This document shows positions 28,452 through 36,973 of a DNA stretch of 64,000 nucleotides, one piece after another. The notes beneath the pieces were generated by a model, which saw only the letters and a program-made list of their open reading frames with translations, was not told where the DNA came from and made no database searches. A program made the position numbers and the translations under genes. The DNA is taken from positions 1,550,001 through 1,614,000 of the forward strand of contig OZ252022.1 in assembly GCA_965247615.1 (NCBI GenBank), written 5' to 3'. Each line of letters opens with the position of its first letter. Position 1 is the first letter of the stretch. This stretch comes from G965197715 sp965247615 (lineage in GTDB: Bacteria > Chloroflexota > Dehalococcoidia > Lucifugimonadales > UBA1127).

Positions 28452-28827
28452 TACTGTCCTCCCCGGTTGTATTGAGGTGTGTGGTTGCCTAAGTCATTTG
28501 GAGGTGACTCAGGCGAACGGAATAGAGGTTGTTGGTGTACTAGGTAGTATATTTGCCTTGCTGGGGGTGAGCAACCTATGCCTACAATACCTGGGGTTGG
28601 CGCTGCGGCGTGAGGGGGGCGAAGTGGGTGGGGATAGGGCATTGCGGTTGGGGCGTGTTGTGGGCGGTCCGGGCAGGCGTCGGCGGGTCTGCAACTGACG
28701 GAACAGGCCCATGCGGCTGCATGCGGCTGTCGGATGGTCAAGGCCGCGCTGTCTCGTACGCACTGCGCGGGTAGGAGGGGTTGCCGAGGGGTGGGGGCGC
28801 CGGTTCAGCCGTATAGTGGGGGTGTGT
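28452..28827. other. Gap between the DUF262 gene and tRNA-Arg
   Basis: About 375 bases without a convincing gene. It marks the change from AT-richer island DNA to GC-rich chromosome. The only distinct structure is the inverted repeat at 28487-28514. Confidence 0.5.
28487..28514. promoter_or_regulatory. Inverted repeat upstream of the DUF262 gene
   Basis: GCCTAAGTCA (28487-28496), eight-base spacer, TGACTCAGGC (28505-28514); 9 of 10 positions pair. It lies 36 bases upstream of the DUF262 ATG, where a repressor of the module could bind. No regulator gene is visible nearby. Confidence 0.5.
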
Positions 28828-28899
28828 GCCCCCGTAGCTCAGCGGATAGAGCACCGGCCTCCGGAGCCGGTGGCGGGCGTTCGAGTCGCCCCGGGGGCA
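28828..28899 (+). tRNA. tRNA-Arg (CCG anticodon)
   Basis: Cloverleaf: acceptor GCCCCCG paired with CGGGGGC, D-arm GCTCAGCGGATAGAGC, anticodon stem CCGGC/GCCGG around loop CTCCGGA (anticodon CCG), and T-arm GGGCG-TTCGAGT-CGCCC. Discriminator A; CCA is not encoded. Confidence 0.95.
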
Positions 28900-29024
28900 T
28901 GCCTTTGCAGCACACATGGCGCGTCGGCGGCATCGGGACAGCCGTTGTGGGGTGCGGGACTGGGATTGCGGGGGCGCGGTAGGCTGCATTATCGGCGAGC
29001 GCGGCAGGTGGCAGAAGTAGGCAT

Positions 29025-29099
29025 CGGGGCGTGGCCCAGCGGTAGGGCGCCTGCTTTGGGAGCAGGAGGTCGTCGGTTCAAACCCGACCGCCCCGACCA
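29025..29099 (+). tRNA. tRNA-Pro (TGG anticodon)
   Basis: Acceptor CGGGGCG paired with CGCCCCG, D-arm GCCCAGCGGTAGGGC, anticodon stem CCTGC/GCAGG around loop TTTGGGA (anticodon TGG), T-arm CGGTTCAAACCCG. Ends in encoded CCA. Confidence 0.95.
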
Positions 29100-29229
29100 G
29101 CGCTTCTTTATGGCTTCACCGCCCATCCCCCTGATCCGTTGCTCTTGACATATCGCACGCGTGGTACTATAAGGGCGGCAAGGACTTCAGCAGCACGCCC
29201 GCGTTCGACGGGCTACGGAGGAGGCAGAG

Positions 29230-30279
29230 ATGGCCAGACTTTCATTCGGAATCGGAACGTCCCATAGTCCCATGATCAGCCAGCCAGCGGAGATGTGGCC
29301 GGTGCACGCGGAGGGCGACAAGCGGAACAAGGAGCTTTGCAGGCCCCCCACGGGGGAGGTGATGGCCTACGAGGACCTGCTGGCGCATGCGGACCCGGCG
29401 ATTGGCACGTGGATATCGCAGGAGAAGTTTCAGGCGCAGTGGGAGGCATGCCAGCGGGGCGTGGACGCGCTGACAAAGGCGCTGGAAGAGGCCGCACCGG
29501 ACGTGGCGATCATCGTCACAGACGACCAGGGGGAGCTGTTCTTCGACGATAACTACCCGATGTTCTCGGTCTACTACGGGGACAGCATCGCGCTGGTGCC
29601 GCGTGAGGTGCCGGCGGGGGCTTCTCCGGCGGCGCAGTCGGCGGCGTGGGGATACGGGGACACGCCGCTGGAGATTCCGGTGGCCTCCGACTTGGCGCTA
29701 CACTGCATCGGGTCTTTGCGGGACCAGGACTTCGACGTGTCGGTGCAGCGCTACCTCAACGACGAGTACGGCGGCAGCATTGGCCCCATGGGGTATCACG
29801 ACTACCTACGCACGGTCAAGCCGCGCCACTACGGCATTTCGCACGGGTTCGGGTTTGTGATCAAGCGGATCATGCACAACATGCCGATGCCCATCGTCCC
29901 GATCAACCAGAACACATGCTACCCGCCGAACCAGCCGATGCCGAGGCGCTCCTATGCGCTGGGCCAGGCGCTGCGCAAGGCCATCGAGTCCTGGGACAGC
30001 GACAAGAAGGTGGCGGTGATCGCTTCCGGGGGACTGAGCCACTTTGTGGTGGACGAGGAGCAGGACCGCGGCGTGTTGGAGGCACTGGAGAAGAGAGACG
30101 CGGACTACCTGTGCTCGCGGCCCCGAGAGCGAATGAACTCGGCGACGTCGGAGACGCAGAACTGGATCACGGCGGGCGGCGCCATGGAGCACCTGCAGTT
30201 CAAGACGGCTGAGTACGAGGCTGTCTACCGCACGCCAGCGGGCACGGGTGGGGGCTGGGCCTTCGGCACCTGGAGCTAG
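29230..30279 (+). CDS. LigB-family extradiol ring-cleavage dioxygenase
   Basis: A 349-residue class III extradiol dioxygenase catalytic subunit (LigB/PCA 4,5-dioxygenase beta type), expected to open catechol-type rings using Fe(II) and O2. Conserved: GIGTSHSPM with metal His12, LAHAD with His53, ISHGFGFVIKR near residue 205, and VIASGGLSHFVVD with His271. No small LigA subunit is encoded nearby, so it may act alone as single-chain relatives do. GGAGGAGG precedes the ATG. It opens a catabolic block with HpaB- and LLM-type oxygenases, and a strong terminator follows. Confidence 0.88.
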   Translation: MARLSFGIGTSHSPMISQPAEMWPVHAEGDKRNKELCRPPTGEVMAYEDLLAHADPAIGTWISQEKFQAQWEACQRGVDALTKALEEAAPDVAIIVTDDQGELFFDDNYPMFSVYYGDSIALVPREVPAGASPAAQSAAWGYGDTPLEIPVASDLALHCIGSLRDQDFDVSVQRYLNDEYGGSIGPMGYHDYLRTVKPRHYGISHGFGFVIKRIMHNMPMPIVPINQNTCYPPNQPMPRRSYALGQALRKAIESWDSDKKVAVIASGGLSHFVVDEEQDRGVLEALEKRDADYLCSRPRERMNSATSETQNWITAGGAMEHLQFKTAEYEAVYRTPAGTGGGWAFGTWS

Positions 30280-30354
30280 CTGGTCGTCCGGTTGCCGTCC
30301 CCGGGAGCGCGGGAGCTTCGCCGGGGGACGGACGTGAGACGAAGTCGACGAACC

Positions 30355-30403
30355 GGATTCGCTCGTCCTGAGGATGTCAAAGGACGAGCGAATCCTTCTT
30401 TTT
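30355..30403 (+). terminator. Rho-independent terminator after the LigB gene
   Basis: Stem GGATTCGCTCGTCCT (30355-30369) pairs perfectly with AGGACGAGCGAATCC (30381-30395) around an 11-base loop, followed by TTCTTTTT. It ends the plus-strand LigB transcript 75 bases after its stop. Confidence 0.92.
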
Positions 30404-30467
30404 GGGGGAGCGCCGGGAAGTCGCCAGTTGTGGAATCCAGGCCGACGGCTCACAGCCCGCGGCGAGG

Positions 30468-31376
30468 CTAGGAGAGCTGGGCCACGACCTCGGCCAGGGC
30501 GTCGATCTGGTCCAGGTCGGTGACACCTGGGCGGAGAAACACCTCGTCCAAGCCGGCGTCTTCGCAGGCCCGTAGGGCGTTTTGGATGGCCTGGGGCGAT
30601 GCGGGAATCCGGCGGTCGGCGGCCCGACCGGCTGCTCCCGGCAGGCCCGGCGCGTTGTCCGGCGGGCCGCCCTGGTAGGCGTAGTAGTGCTGGATGGAGG
30701 CGGCGGTGCGCTGGGCGACGGCGTCGCCGACGGCGCAGGAGAGGCCCGCGACGAATCGGGGTCTCCCGGTCTTTCCTTGGGCCTCCCACGAATCCAAGAC
30801 GATGTCAAAGGTCTGTCTCGCCCGGAGAGGGTCCGAGATGTCTCTGGCCAGGTAGCCATCCCCCCAGCGGGCGGCCCTCCTGAGCGCCACGGGTGCGCGG
30901 CCACCGATGAGGATCTCCGGCCCGCCCGGTTGCACGGGCGGCGGCCCGACGGCCCCAACGCCGTCGCTGAGCGGCCTGCCGGACCAGATGCGTTTCATGA
31001 GCGCGAGCTGCTCATCGAACCTGCGGCCACGGTCGTGGAAGGATGCGGGCGCGGCGCGGAAGTCGTCCTGACGGTTGCCCACGCCCAGTCCCAGTGTCAG
31101 GCGTCCGCCGGAGAGGGCATCAAGGGTGGCGGCCTGCTTGGCGAGGACGCCGGCGTTCCGCAGCGGGGCGATGACGATGGAGGTCATCAGGCGAATGCGC
31201 CGGGTAGCGGCGGCAGCGGCGGCCAGGAGCATCAGCGGGTCGTGGTTGGGGTAGACGAGGCGGTCGAGGGTGGCGATGCAGGAGAAGGAGGCGGCCTCGG
31301 CGCGGCGCGCCCACTCGAGGATGAGGGCGTCGTCGCCTGAGGGGAAGATCCTGGGGAGGCCGATGCCAATCTTCAT
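30468..31376 (-). CDS. LLM class F420-dependent oxidoreductase
   Basis: A second luciferase-like flavin/F420 enzyme, 302 residues. Starts MKIGIGLPRIFPSGD. Motifs: SFSCIATLDRLVYPNHDPLM, IRLMTSIVIAPLRNAGVLAKQ, SGGRLTLGLGVGNRQDDF and HDRGRRFDEQLALMKRIW. It is shorter and distinct from the paralogue at 4860-5723. Adjacent to an HpaB-family hydroxylase, it may supply an oxidation step in the same catabolic route. Substrate unknown. Confidence 0.88.
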   Translation of the reverse strand: MKIGIGLPRIFPSGDDALILEWARRAEAASFSCIATLDRLVYPNHDPLMLLAAAAAATRRIRLMTSIVIAPLRNAGVLAKQAATLDALSGGRLTLGLGVGNRQDDFRAAPASFHDRGRRFDEQLALMKRIWSGRPLSDGVGAVGPPPVQPGGPEILIGGRAPVALRRAARWGDGYLARDISDPLRARQTFDIVLDSWEAQGKTGRPRFVAGLSCAVGDAVAQRTAASIQHYYAYQGGPPDNAPGLPGAAGRAADRRIPASPQAIQNALRACEDAGLDEVFLRPGVTDLDQIDALAEVVAQLS

Positions 31377-31515
31377 TGCACATGCCAGCGGGTAGGGATT
31401 TGAGAGCCTACTTGAGACGCTCGCGCTCTGTGTCCAGCCCCGGACACTATGTTAGGCGGAACGCCGCGGTGGAGGGGATTCAGGCGGTGCGGGGCAGGAG
31501 TCACGGGGGGCGGCC

Positions 31516-33015
31516 TCAGGGCTCCACGGGCGGCGGGACGTCGAAGGACGCCAGGCACTGGTCCACGAGGCGCATGGGCTCGGACCAGTCGAACTGGTTG
31601 TACCAGAAGCCGGATCGGAGCGCGAAGGGGTCGCCGCCATAGAACCGCTCGTAGAGTTCGTGCCTGCCGCCGAAGGAGGAGATGGCCAGGTCGGCGGCGG
31701 CCTTGAACAGCTTGAGGCGCTCTTCGGCCGGGGCCTCGGCACCAACGAAGTACTTGCGGATGTCGCCGGCAATGGGCGAATTGAAGGCCTCCAAGGACGA
31801 GGGTTGGTACATGAGGCCGGTGCTAAGGGTAAGCTGGAGCACCTCTTTTGCGCGGGGATACCACCAGGGGCCCATGACGCGGACCAGGTTCAGGTAGTGG
31901 GGATTAGGCAGGTAGACGCCCTCCCGATTGGGCCGGGAGGTGGTCTCCGCGGCGAGGATGAGGGCTTTGATGAGGTCGACGCTGATGGCGACCTCGGCGA
32001 GCATGTCGCGGGCAAAGGGGGAGTCGCGCTTCATCATCTCGAGGCCCCTGCGGGCCAGACCGAGGGTGATCTGGAGCTTGGTCACGAGGCGCACGGCAAC
32101 CTGGAGCATGAAGAGGCCCACGGGGCGCCAGCCTTCGGGGTCGTGGGAGTGCTGCTGGTCGAAGGCGGTGAGGCGGTGCACGGAGTCCACGTCCTGGTTG
32201 ATGAAGACGCGGTCCCAGGGGACGATGACGTCATCGAAGATAGCCACGCCGTCCATCTCGTCGAAGCGGCTGGAGAGGGGGTGGTCGGCGGGGTGGCCGC
32301 CGCCGTAGGGCTCGCGGCAGATGAAGCGCAGTCCCGCGGCGTTGGTGGGGACAGCGAATATGATGGCGTACTTCTGGTCGGCCTGGGAGGTGAAGCCGCG
32401 GCGCCCGTCGACGGCGGGGAAGCAGAGGAGCTCGTCGGCGTAGGGGCCGGCGGTGGAGACGGCCTTGGCGCCGCGGACAACGAGGCCCTGGTCGGTCTCC
32501 CGGACGACGCCGAGGTACAGGTAGGGGTCCTGCTGCTCCGAGGGGGGCTTTGAGCGGTCGATGGGCGGGTCTACGAGGACGTGGGAGAGGAAGAGGTCGT
32601 TGTCGCGAACATACTTGAAGTAGCGCTGCACCTTGTCCGCGTTGTCACCGAAGAACTCCGAGTGGACGTAGAAGCCGGTGAGGATGGCGGCCATGAAGTC
32701 GGTGGTGCGCCCCATGAGGCCGAAGGTGGCGTTGGCCCAGACCTTGTGCATTCGCTCGCGCCGCTGGATGTCCTCGATGGACCGGGGCACGAGGAACTCG
32801 ACGCCGACGGGGGCGTCGTGATCGCTGGGTTGAAAGAGCATGTCCTGGCTGTACTGGGGGTCGAAGCGCAGGTCGTAGAGGCCGGCGAGGGTGTGGGCGG
32901 CGGGGCCGATGGCGGGATGGCTGGTCACGTCCACAACCCGGTCGCGGCCGAGCCATACCTCGGGGCCGTTGGTGCGAAGCGCCTCTAGGTACGCTTCCCC
33001 AGTCCGTGCGCCCAT
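31516..33015 (-). CDS. 4-hydroxyphenylacetate 3-hydroxylase (HpaB) family oxygenase
   Basis: A 499-residue flavin-dependent monooxygenase of the HpaB/PvcC group with an acyl-CoA dehydrogenase fold, which ortho-hydroxylates phenols using FADH2 made by a separate reductase. Typical segments: RTGEAYLEALR, VGVEFLVPRSIEDIQRRERM, VVRGAKAVSTAGPYADELLCF, VAIFDDVIVPWDRVFINQD and LPNPHYLNLVRVMGPWWYPR. The start at 33015 has AGGAGG seven bases upstream, excluding the 15-residue extension. The HpaC-type reductase is not in the window. The ring-cleavage dioxygenase nearby could take its catechol product. Confidence 0.9.
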   Translation of the reverse strand: MGARTGEAYLEALRTNGPEVWLGRDRVVDVTSHPAIGPAAHTLAGLYDLRFDPQYSQDMLFQPSDHDAPVGVEFLVPRSIEDIQRRERMHKVWANATFGLMGRTTDFMAAILTGFYVHSEFFGDNADKVQRYFKYVRDNDLFLSHVLVDPPIDRSKPPSEQQDPYLYLGVVRETDQGLVVRGAKAVSTAGPYADELLCFPAVDGRRGFTSQADQKYAIIFAVPTNAAGLRFICREPYGGGHPADHPLSSRFDEMDGVAIFDDVIVPWDRVFINQDVDSVHRLTAFDQQHSHDPEGWRPVGLFMLQVAVRLVTKLQITLGLARRGLEMMKRDSPFARDMLAEVAISVDLIKALILAAETTSRPNREGVYLPNPHYLNLVRVMGPWWYPRAKEVLQLTLSTGLMYQPSSLEAFNSPIAGDIRKYFVGAEAPAEERLKLFKAAADLAISSFGGRHELYERFYGGDPFALRSGFWYNQFDWSEPMRLVDQCLASFDVPPPVEP

Positions 33016-33369
33016 GGACACGCCTCCTGTGGAGATCTGCCGACTGGTGATTGCAGGCAAGATTGTACGCTATCCTGCTGTGGGGTCAACGACTCACGTC
33101 CGGGGAGGGCAGGCGTGAGGGGCCCGGCGAGGAGCCGGGCCGCTTCGCTTTTCGCGGGGGGGCTTGCCCCGGCAGGGCATCCTCACTATTGTGATGCTGA
33201 ATCACGGCGAGCCACCGGGTGGACCGTTCAGAGAATGAGAACAGGGGATGGGACGGCTCGACGGTCCGAGGGACGCGGGCCGGCTGGGGCCCGGAGGGGG
33301 TCGTGGTCGAGGTTGTGGAGGCGCCAAGGGACGATGACTCGGCAGGCTAACCCGGAGGAGTGGTGTTGA
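33016..33369. other. Divergent intergenic region between HpaB-type gene and lhgO
   Basis: About 350 bases holding the promoters of both divergent genes, though no consensus was certain, and a strong hairpin at 33121. No other gene seen. Confidence 0.6.
33121..33152 (+). terminator. Hairpin with T-run in the lhgO upstream region
   Basis: GGCCCGGC (33121-33128), loop GAGGA, GCCGGGCC (33134-33141), then GCTTCGCTTTT. It looks like an intrinsic terminator on the plus strand but has no plus-strand gene upstream for 2.8 kb. It could be an attenuator in a long lhgO leader or a relic. Confidence 0.5.
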
Positions 33370-34593
33370 ATGCACGACATGCGCGCTAGCACCTACGACG
33401 TGGCCATCATTGGGGGAGGGATCATTGGGCTGGCCACGGCCCTGCAGCTGCTGACGCGCGCTCCACGGACTCGGCTGGCGGTGCTGGAGAAAGAGGAGCG
33501 GCTGGCGGTTCACCAGACGGGGCACAACAGCGGCGTCATCCACTCGGGGATATACTACCGACCCGGGTCGCAGAAGGCCCAGTTCTGCGTCCGGGGTGTT
33601 GGGGCGCTGCTCAGCTTCTGCGACGAGAACGAGATACCCTACGAGCTGTGCGGCAAGCTGATCGTGGCGACGCAGGACGCGGAGCTGCCGCGGTTGGAGG
33701 AGCTCCACCGCCGGGGCCTCGCCAACGGGGTGAAGGGGTTGGAGGTGGTCGAGCCCGAGCGGATCAGGGAGATCGAGCCGCACGCAACGGGGATCAGGGC
33801 GCTATACGCCCCGCGGACGGGAATCATCGACTATGGACGGGTGGCCAGGGCGTACGCGGAGCACGTGCAGAAGAGGGGCGGCGACATCGTTACGGGCGCG
33901 AGGGCGGTGAAGATAGCGCAGACAGCGGACAGCCTGACCGTGGAGACGACGAAGGGGGCAGTGCACAGCCGGCGGGTGATCAACTGCGGGGGGCTGCAGG
34001 CGGACCGCATCGCCCGAATGATGGGTGTGGACCCTGGGGTGCGCATTGTGCCCTTCCGAGGCGACTACTTTGTCCTCCGGGCCCACGCGAGGGGGTTGGT
34101 GCAGGGGCTGATCTACCCGGCGCCGGACCCGCGCTTCCCCTTTTTGGGGGTACATTTCACGAAGACGATCCATGGGGGGGTTGAGGCGGGGCCGAACGCC
34201 GTGCTTTCCCTGGCACGAGAGGGATACGGGAAGTGGTCGTTCAACGCCGTCGACGCGCTGGGGACGGTGACCTATCCCGGCTTCTGGAAGATGGCCAGGC
34301 GGTACTGGCGCATTGGCGTCACGGAGGTGCACCGCGCCTTTGGCAAGGCCGTGTTCGTTCGAGACTTGCAGCGCCTGGTGCCCGCGGTCACCGGGGACGA
34401 CGTGGAGCCCGGCGGCGCGGGGTTGCGCGCGCAGGCGCTGAATCGACGAGGGGAGCTTCTGGACGACTTCAGCATCCAGACCACGGAGCGGGCGATCCAC
34501 GTGCTGAACGCTCCGTCGCCCGGTGCCACGTCGTCGCTGGCGATAGGTGAGCACTTGGCGGGACTGGCCATGGACGCCTTCGGGCTTGGGTAG
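33370..34593 (+). CDS. lhgO: L-2-hydroxyglutarate oxidase
   Basis: An FAD-dependent oxidase/dehydrogenase of 407 residues, converting L-2-hydroxyglutarate to 2-oxoglutarate. The N-terminal Rossmann motif is VAIIGGGIIGLATALQLL. Further LhgO features are VHQTGHNSGVIHSGIYYRPGS, GKLIVATQDAELPRL, the ring binding QADRIARMMG, and a C-terminal LNAPSPGATSSLAIGEHLA FAD-closing segment. GGAGGAG lies nine bases before the ATG. It may act on a degradation intermediate of the surrounding catabolic block or on metabolite repair. Confidence 0.92.
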   Translation: MHDMRASTYDVAIIGGGIIGLATALQLLTRAPRTRLAVLEKEERLAVHQTGHNSGVIHSGIYYRPGSQKAQFCVRGVGALLSFCDENEIPYELCGKLIVATQDAELPRLEELHRRGLANGVKGLEVVEPERIREIEPHATGIRALYAPRTGIIDYGRVARAYAEHVQKRGGDIVTGARAVKIAQTADSLTVETTKGAVHSRRVINCGGLQADRIARMMGVDPGVRIVPFRGDYFVLRAHARGLVQGLIYPAPDPRFPFLGVHFTKTIHGGVEAGPNAVLSLAREGYGKWSFNAVDALGTVTYPGFWKMARRYWRIGVTEVHRAFGKAVFVRDLQRLVPAVTGDDVEPGGAGLRAQALNRRGELLDDFSIQTTERAIHVLNAPSPGATSSLAIGEHLAGLAMDAFGLG

Positions 34594-34750
34594 GGGCACG
34601 CCGGCCGCGTCGGCGTCGAGGGGGAGTGTGCGGGGTTAGTGGACATAATACTTCACAATTGGAGTGGCCTTGCCGGGGGTCCATCCACATTGGAGCGCAG
34701 AGCAGGGTGTCCGGGGGTGCGTGGGGCAGGCGGCGGAGCGACAATAAGAT

Positions 34751-34778
34751 AGCCCCTGACGTCAGTGCGTCAGGGGCT
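34751..34778 (-). terminator. Hairpin terminator downstream of rpsU
   Basis: AGCCCCTGACG (34751-34761) pairs perfectly with CGTCAGGGGCT (34768-34778) around a six-base loop. On the minus strand the stem is followed by ATCTTATTGT. It lies between convergent lhgO and rpsU and could serve both. Confidence 0.75.
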
Positions 34779-34809
34779 ATTGCTAGGCTGGATGAGCCGC
34801 CGCGGGGTA

Positions 34810-34995
34810 CTAGCGATGCTGGCGGCGACGGCGGCGGGCGGCGCGGCGGGCGGCAAGCCGAGCTTTCTCGCTCTTGGACTTGAAGAACCGGCGGTCCTTG
34901 AGCTCCTTGAGGATGCCGGCCCGCTGGACAGTCGAGCGGAACCTGTTGATGAGGCTGTCGCCGTTCTCACCGTCACGCAGGGTAACTTCAGACAT
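34810..34995 (-). CDS. rpsU: Ribosomal protein bS21
   Basis: A 61-residue small-subunit protein: SEVTLRDGENGDSLINRFRS, then the basic helix VQRAGILKELKDRRFFKSKS and an Arg-rich tail (ARRAARRRRRQHR). The ATG at 34995 has AGGAG nine bases upstream, whereas the longer frame adds a non-homologous leader. It stands alone between catabolic genes, as rpsU often does. A hairpin terminator follows. Confidence 0.95.
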   Translation of the reverse strand: MSEVTLRDGENGDSLINRFRSTVQRAGILKELKDRRFFKSKSEKARLAARRAARRRRRQHR

Positions 34996-35107
34996 GGCTA
35001 TGGCTCCTCGTGTGAAGCGCTCGCAGCTTCGTAGTCTCAAAGGGTGTCCCACACCTTACCATGACACAAGGTGAGGCGCAAGCCTTTTGAGGGAAAGACC
35101 CCGCGCC

Positions 35108-35147
35108 GCCCCGCCACCCTGGATTCCCGCCTTCGCGGGGAATGACG
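35108..35147. repeat. Family A palindromic repeat, uninterrupted
   Basis: CCCTGGATTCCCGCCTTCGC followed by GGGGAATGACGGCGGG. This is an empty version, with one extra G, of the CTTC-loop palindrome that MITE copy 1 has interrupted at 5954. It shows what the target looks like before insertion. Confidence 0.85.
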
Positions 35148-35227
35148 GCGGGCGGGTGCGGGTCGCCAGCGACCCCCATGACATCCGCCCCTTCCCTCCC
35201 CCTCCTCCTTGCGCGTACCCTTGACCC

Positions 35228-35521
35228 GTGAGCACTCAGAACAGCCCCACCCAACCCCCTCACCGGGACCGCGGCGGCCAGCACGGCAACCAGAACGCCC
35301 GCACCCACGGCTTCTATGGCCGCTCCCTCACCTCAGAGGAGCAGGACCTCCTTTTTCAGGCCATCGAGATCAAGGGCATCCACGCGGAGATCGCCCTCCT
35401 GAGGGTCAAGGACCTGGGAATCCTCTCCTCCCAGCCCGCTTCTCCGGAGCTACTGCTGCAGGCCACCCGGACCCTCACCCGCATGGTGGCCATCCAGCAC
35501 GACATGTCCTGTTGGCGGTGA
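35228..35521 (+). CDS. GNxNA-motif small protein (97 aa)
   Basis: Begins with a GTG. The N-terminal motif reads DRGGQHGNQNARTHGFYGRS, like the GAPxGNxNALKSG motif of the genes at 21291 and 51813, followed by a helical region (LTSEEQDLLFQAIEIKGIHA, then ELLLQATRTLTRMVAIQHDM). Such GN-x-N-x-x-x-HG proteins are common in Chloroflexota and in phage or IS-linked loci, but no function is known to me. It directly follows a family A repeat, the same association seen for the others. Confidence 0.6.
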   Translation: MSTQNSPTQPPHRDRGGQHGNQNARTHGFYGRSLTSEEQDLLFQAIEIKGIHAEIALLRVKDLGILSSQPASPELLLQATRTLTRMVAIQHDMSCWR

Positions 35522-35772
35522 ATACCGGATTCGTTTCTCGGAAAAACTTTCCTCTCAGGTTCAGAATAGACATAACGCCTGAAACGAATCCCGACGGCTC
35601 CCCTCACAGGGTGCCGCAGCCCTGGGGTGGCGGCGGGGATGACGGGGTTGTCATGCGACGCGTCATGTCGCTGTTGTGTCGAAGGACGGGGGCCGGGCTA
35701 TTGGAGACCCGGAGGGGAGCTTTGTGAGATGGGCTCAGGGTGGCGCTGCCGGAGGGTCGGGGGCGGCTCTGG

Positions 35773-35778
35773 TATAAT
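35773..35778 (+). promoter_or_regulatory. Probable -10 element of the aldo/keto reductase promoter
   Basis: TATAAT in CTCTGGTATAATTGTGGG, 30 bases before the ATG at 35808, with AAGGAG as ribosome binding site between. No good -35 hexamer is visible. It is a strong match in otherwise GC-rich DNA. Confidence 0.6.
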
Positions 35779-35807
35779 TGTGGGCGACTTTCACTAAGGA
35801 GCGATAA

Positions 35808-36755
35808 ATGGAGTATCGACGATTGGGGAGCTCGGGCCTGGAGGTCTCGGTGGTGGGTCTGGGGACCAACAACTTTGGAGCGCGGATCGACCGGGAGAGC
35901 TCGCTGCAGGTGGTGCGGGAGGCGGTGGAGCAGGGGATCAATCTCCTGGACACGGCGGACACGTACGGAACTGGCCGGCAGTCCGAGGAGTACATTGGGC
36001 AGGCGGTCAAGGGGATCCGATCAAAGGTCCTGATCGGGACCAAGGTTGGCATCAGGATGGGGGACGGCCCCAACAACGCCGGGGCATCGCGTCAGCACAT
36101 CGTGGAGGGTGTAGAGGCGAGCCTGCGGGCCCTGGACACGGACTACATCGACCTGTACCAGATCCACCGGCCGGACCCGTTGACGCCCATCGAGGAGACG
36201 CTGCGGGCGTTGGACGACCTGGTGCGGTCCGGGAAGGTGCGCTACATTGGCTGCTCCAACTACGCGGCTTGGGAGCTGTGCGAGGCGATCTGGACCTCGC
36301 GGTCGCAGCACCTGACGCCGTACGTCAGCGTGCAGCCGGAGTACAGCATGCTGGTGCGCGACGCGGAGGACGAGCTGCTGCCGCTGTGCGAGCGGTACAA
36401 CGTCGGCATTCTCCCCTACTTCCCGCTGGCCGGCGGTTTTTTGACGGGGAAGTACAGCCGGGGCCAGGAGCCGCCGGAGGGGACGCGGTTGGCGAACCCC
36501 AGGAACCAGTTCCGGCGCTATCTCAGCGATGAGGGCTTTGGGGTGCTGGACAGCCTGAACGAGTTCGCTGTGGCGCAGGGGCACACGATGGTTGAACTTG
36601 CCTTCGCTTGGCTGCTGGAGTGCCCGCAGGTGAGCAGCGTCATCGCGGGGGCGACGAAGGTTGAGCAGGTGCAGGCCAACGCAAAGGCTGGGGAGTGGCG
36701 GCTGGCGCCGGATGAGATGGCAGAGGTGAACAAGATACTCGACGGGGAGGAGTAG
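35808..36755 (+). CDS. Aldo/keto reductase
   Basis: A 315-residue NADPH-dependent oxidoreductase with the family TIM barrel. The catalytic tetrad is visible: Asp and Tyr in NLLDTADTYGTGRQSE, Lys in VLIGTKVGI, His in LYQIHRPDP. NADPH contacts are in VSSVIAGATKVEQVQANA near the C-terminus. It begins MEYRRLGSSGLEVSVVGLGT, the usual opening of the AKR YajO/AKR11-13 group. Transcribed alone from a TATAAT promoter. Substrate unknown; sugar aldehydes or catabolic carbonyls are possible. Confidence 0.92.
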   Translation: MEYRRLGSSGLEVSVVGLGTNNFGARIDRESSLQVVREAVEQGINLLDTADTYGTGRQSEEYIGQAVKGIRSKVLIGTKVGIRMGDGPNNAGASRQHIVEGVEASLRALDTDYIDLYQIHRPDPLTPIEETLRALDDLVRSGKVRYIGCSNYAAWELCEAIWTSRSQHLTPYVSVQPEYSMLVRDAEDELLPLCERYNVGILPYFPLAGGFLTGKYSRGQEPPEGTRLANPRNQFRRYLSDEGFGVLDSLNEFAVAQGHTMVELAFAWLLECPQVSSVIAGATKVEQVQANAKAGEWRLAPDEMAEVNKILDGEE

Positions 36756-36761
36756 GGGTCG

Positions 36762-36897
36762 CTGCCGCGACGGGTCGCTAGCGCGACGGCTTAGTGGGCC
36801 TCGCTGTTCCATCGGTAGATTAGGGGATGTGGCGACATCTGAGCTTGTCATGGGGTGATGCCTGGAGGGTCGCTGGCGCGACGGCTTAGTGGGGCGT
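36762..36897. repeat. Two family B palindromic repeats
   Basis: Units near 36762-36795 (GGGTCGCTGCCGCGAC then GGGTCGCTAGCGCGACGGC) and 36867-36897 (GGGTCGCTGGCGCGACGGCT then TAGTGGGG). They lie between the aldo/keto reductase and SDR ends, ahead of a bidirectional terminator. A further partial unit is at 37782-37800. Confidence 0.75.
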
Positions 36898-36916
36898 CCC
36901 AGTACCAGGAAAAGAA

Positions 36917-36950
36917 GAGGGGTCCGCGACTGCGGACCCCTCTCGCTTTG
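36917..36950. terminator. Bidirectional terminator between AKR and SDR genes
   Basis: GAGGGGTCCGC (36917-36927), loop GACT, GCGGACCCCTC (36932-36942). Plus strand continues TCGCTTTG; minus strand continues TTCTTTTCC. It separates the two convergent genes. Confidence 0.85.
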
Positions 36951-36973
36951 TCACTTGAGAGTGAGGTTGGGGT

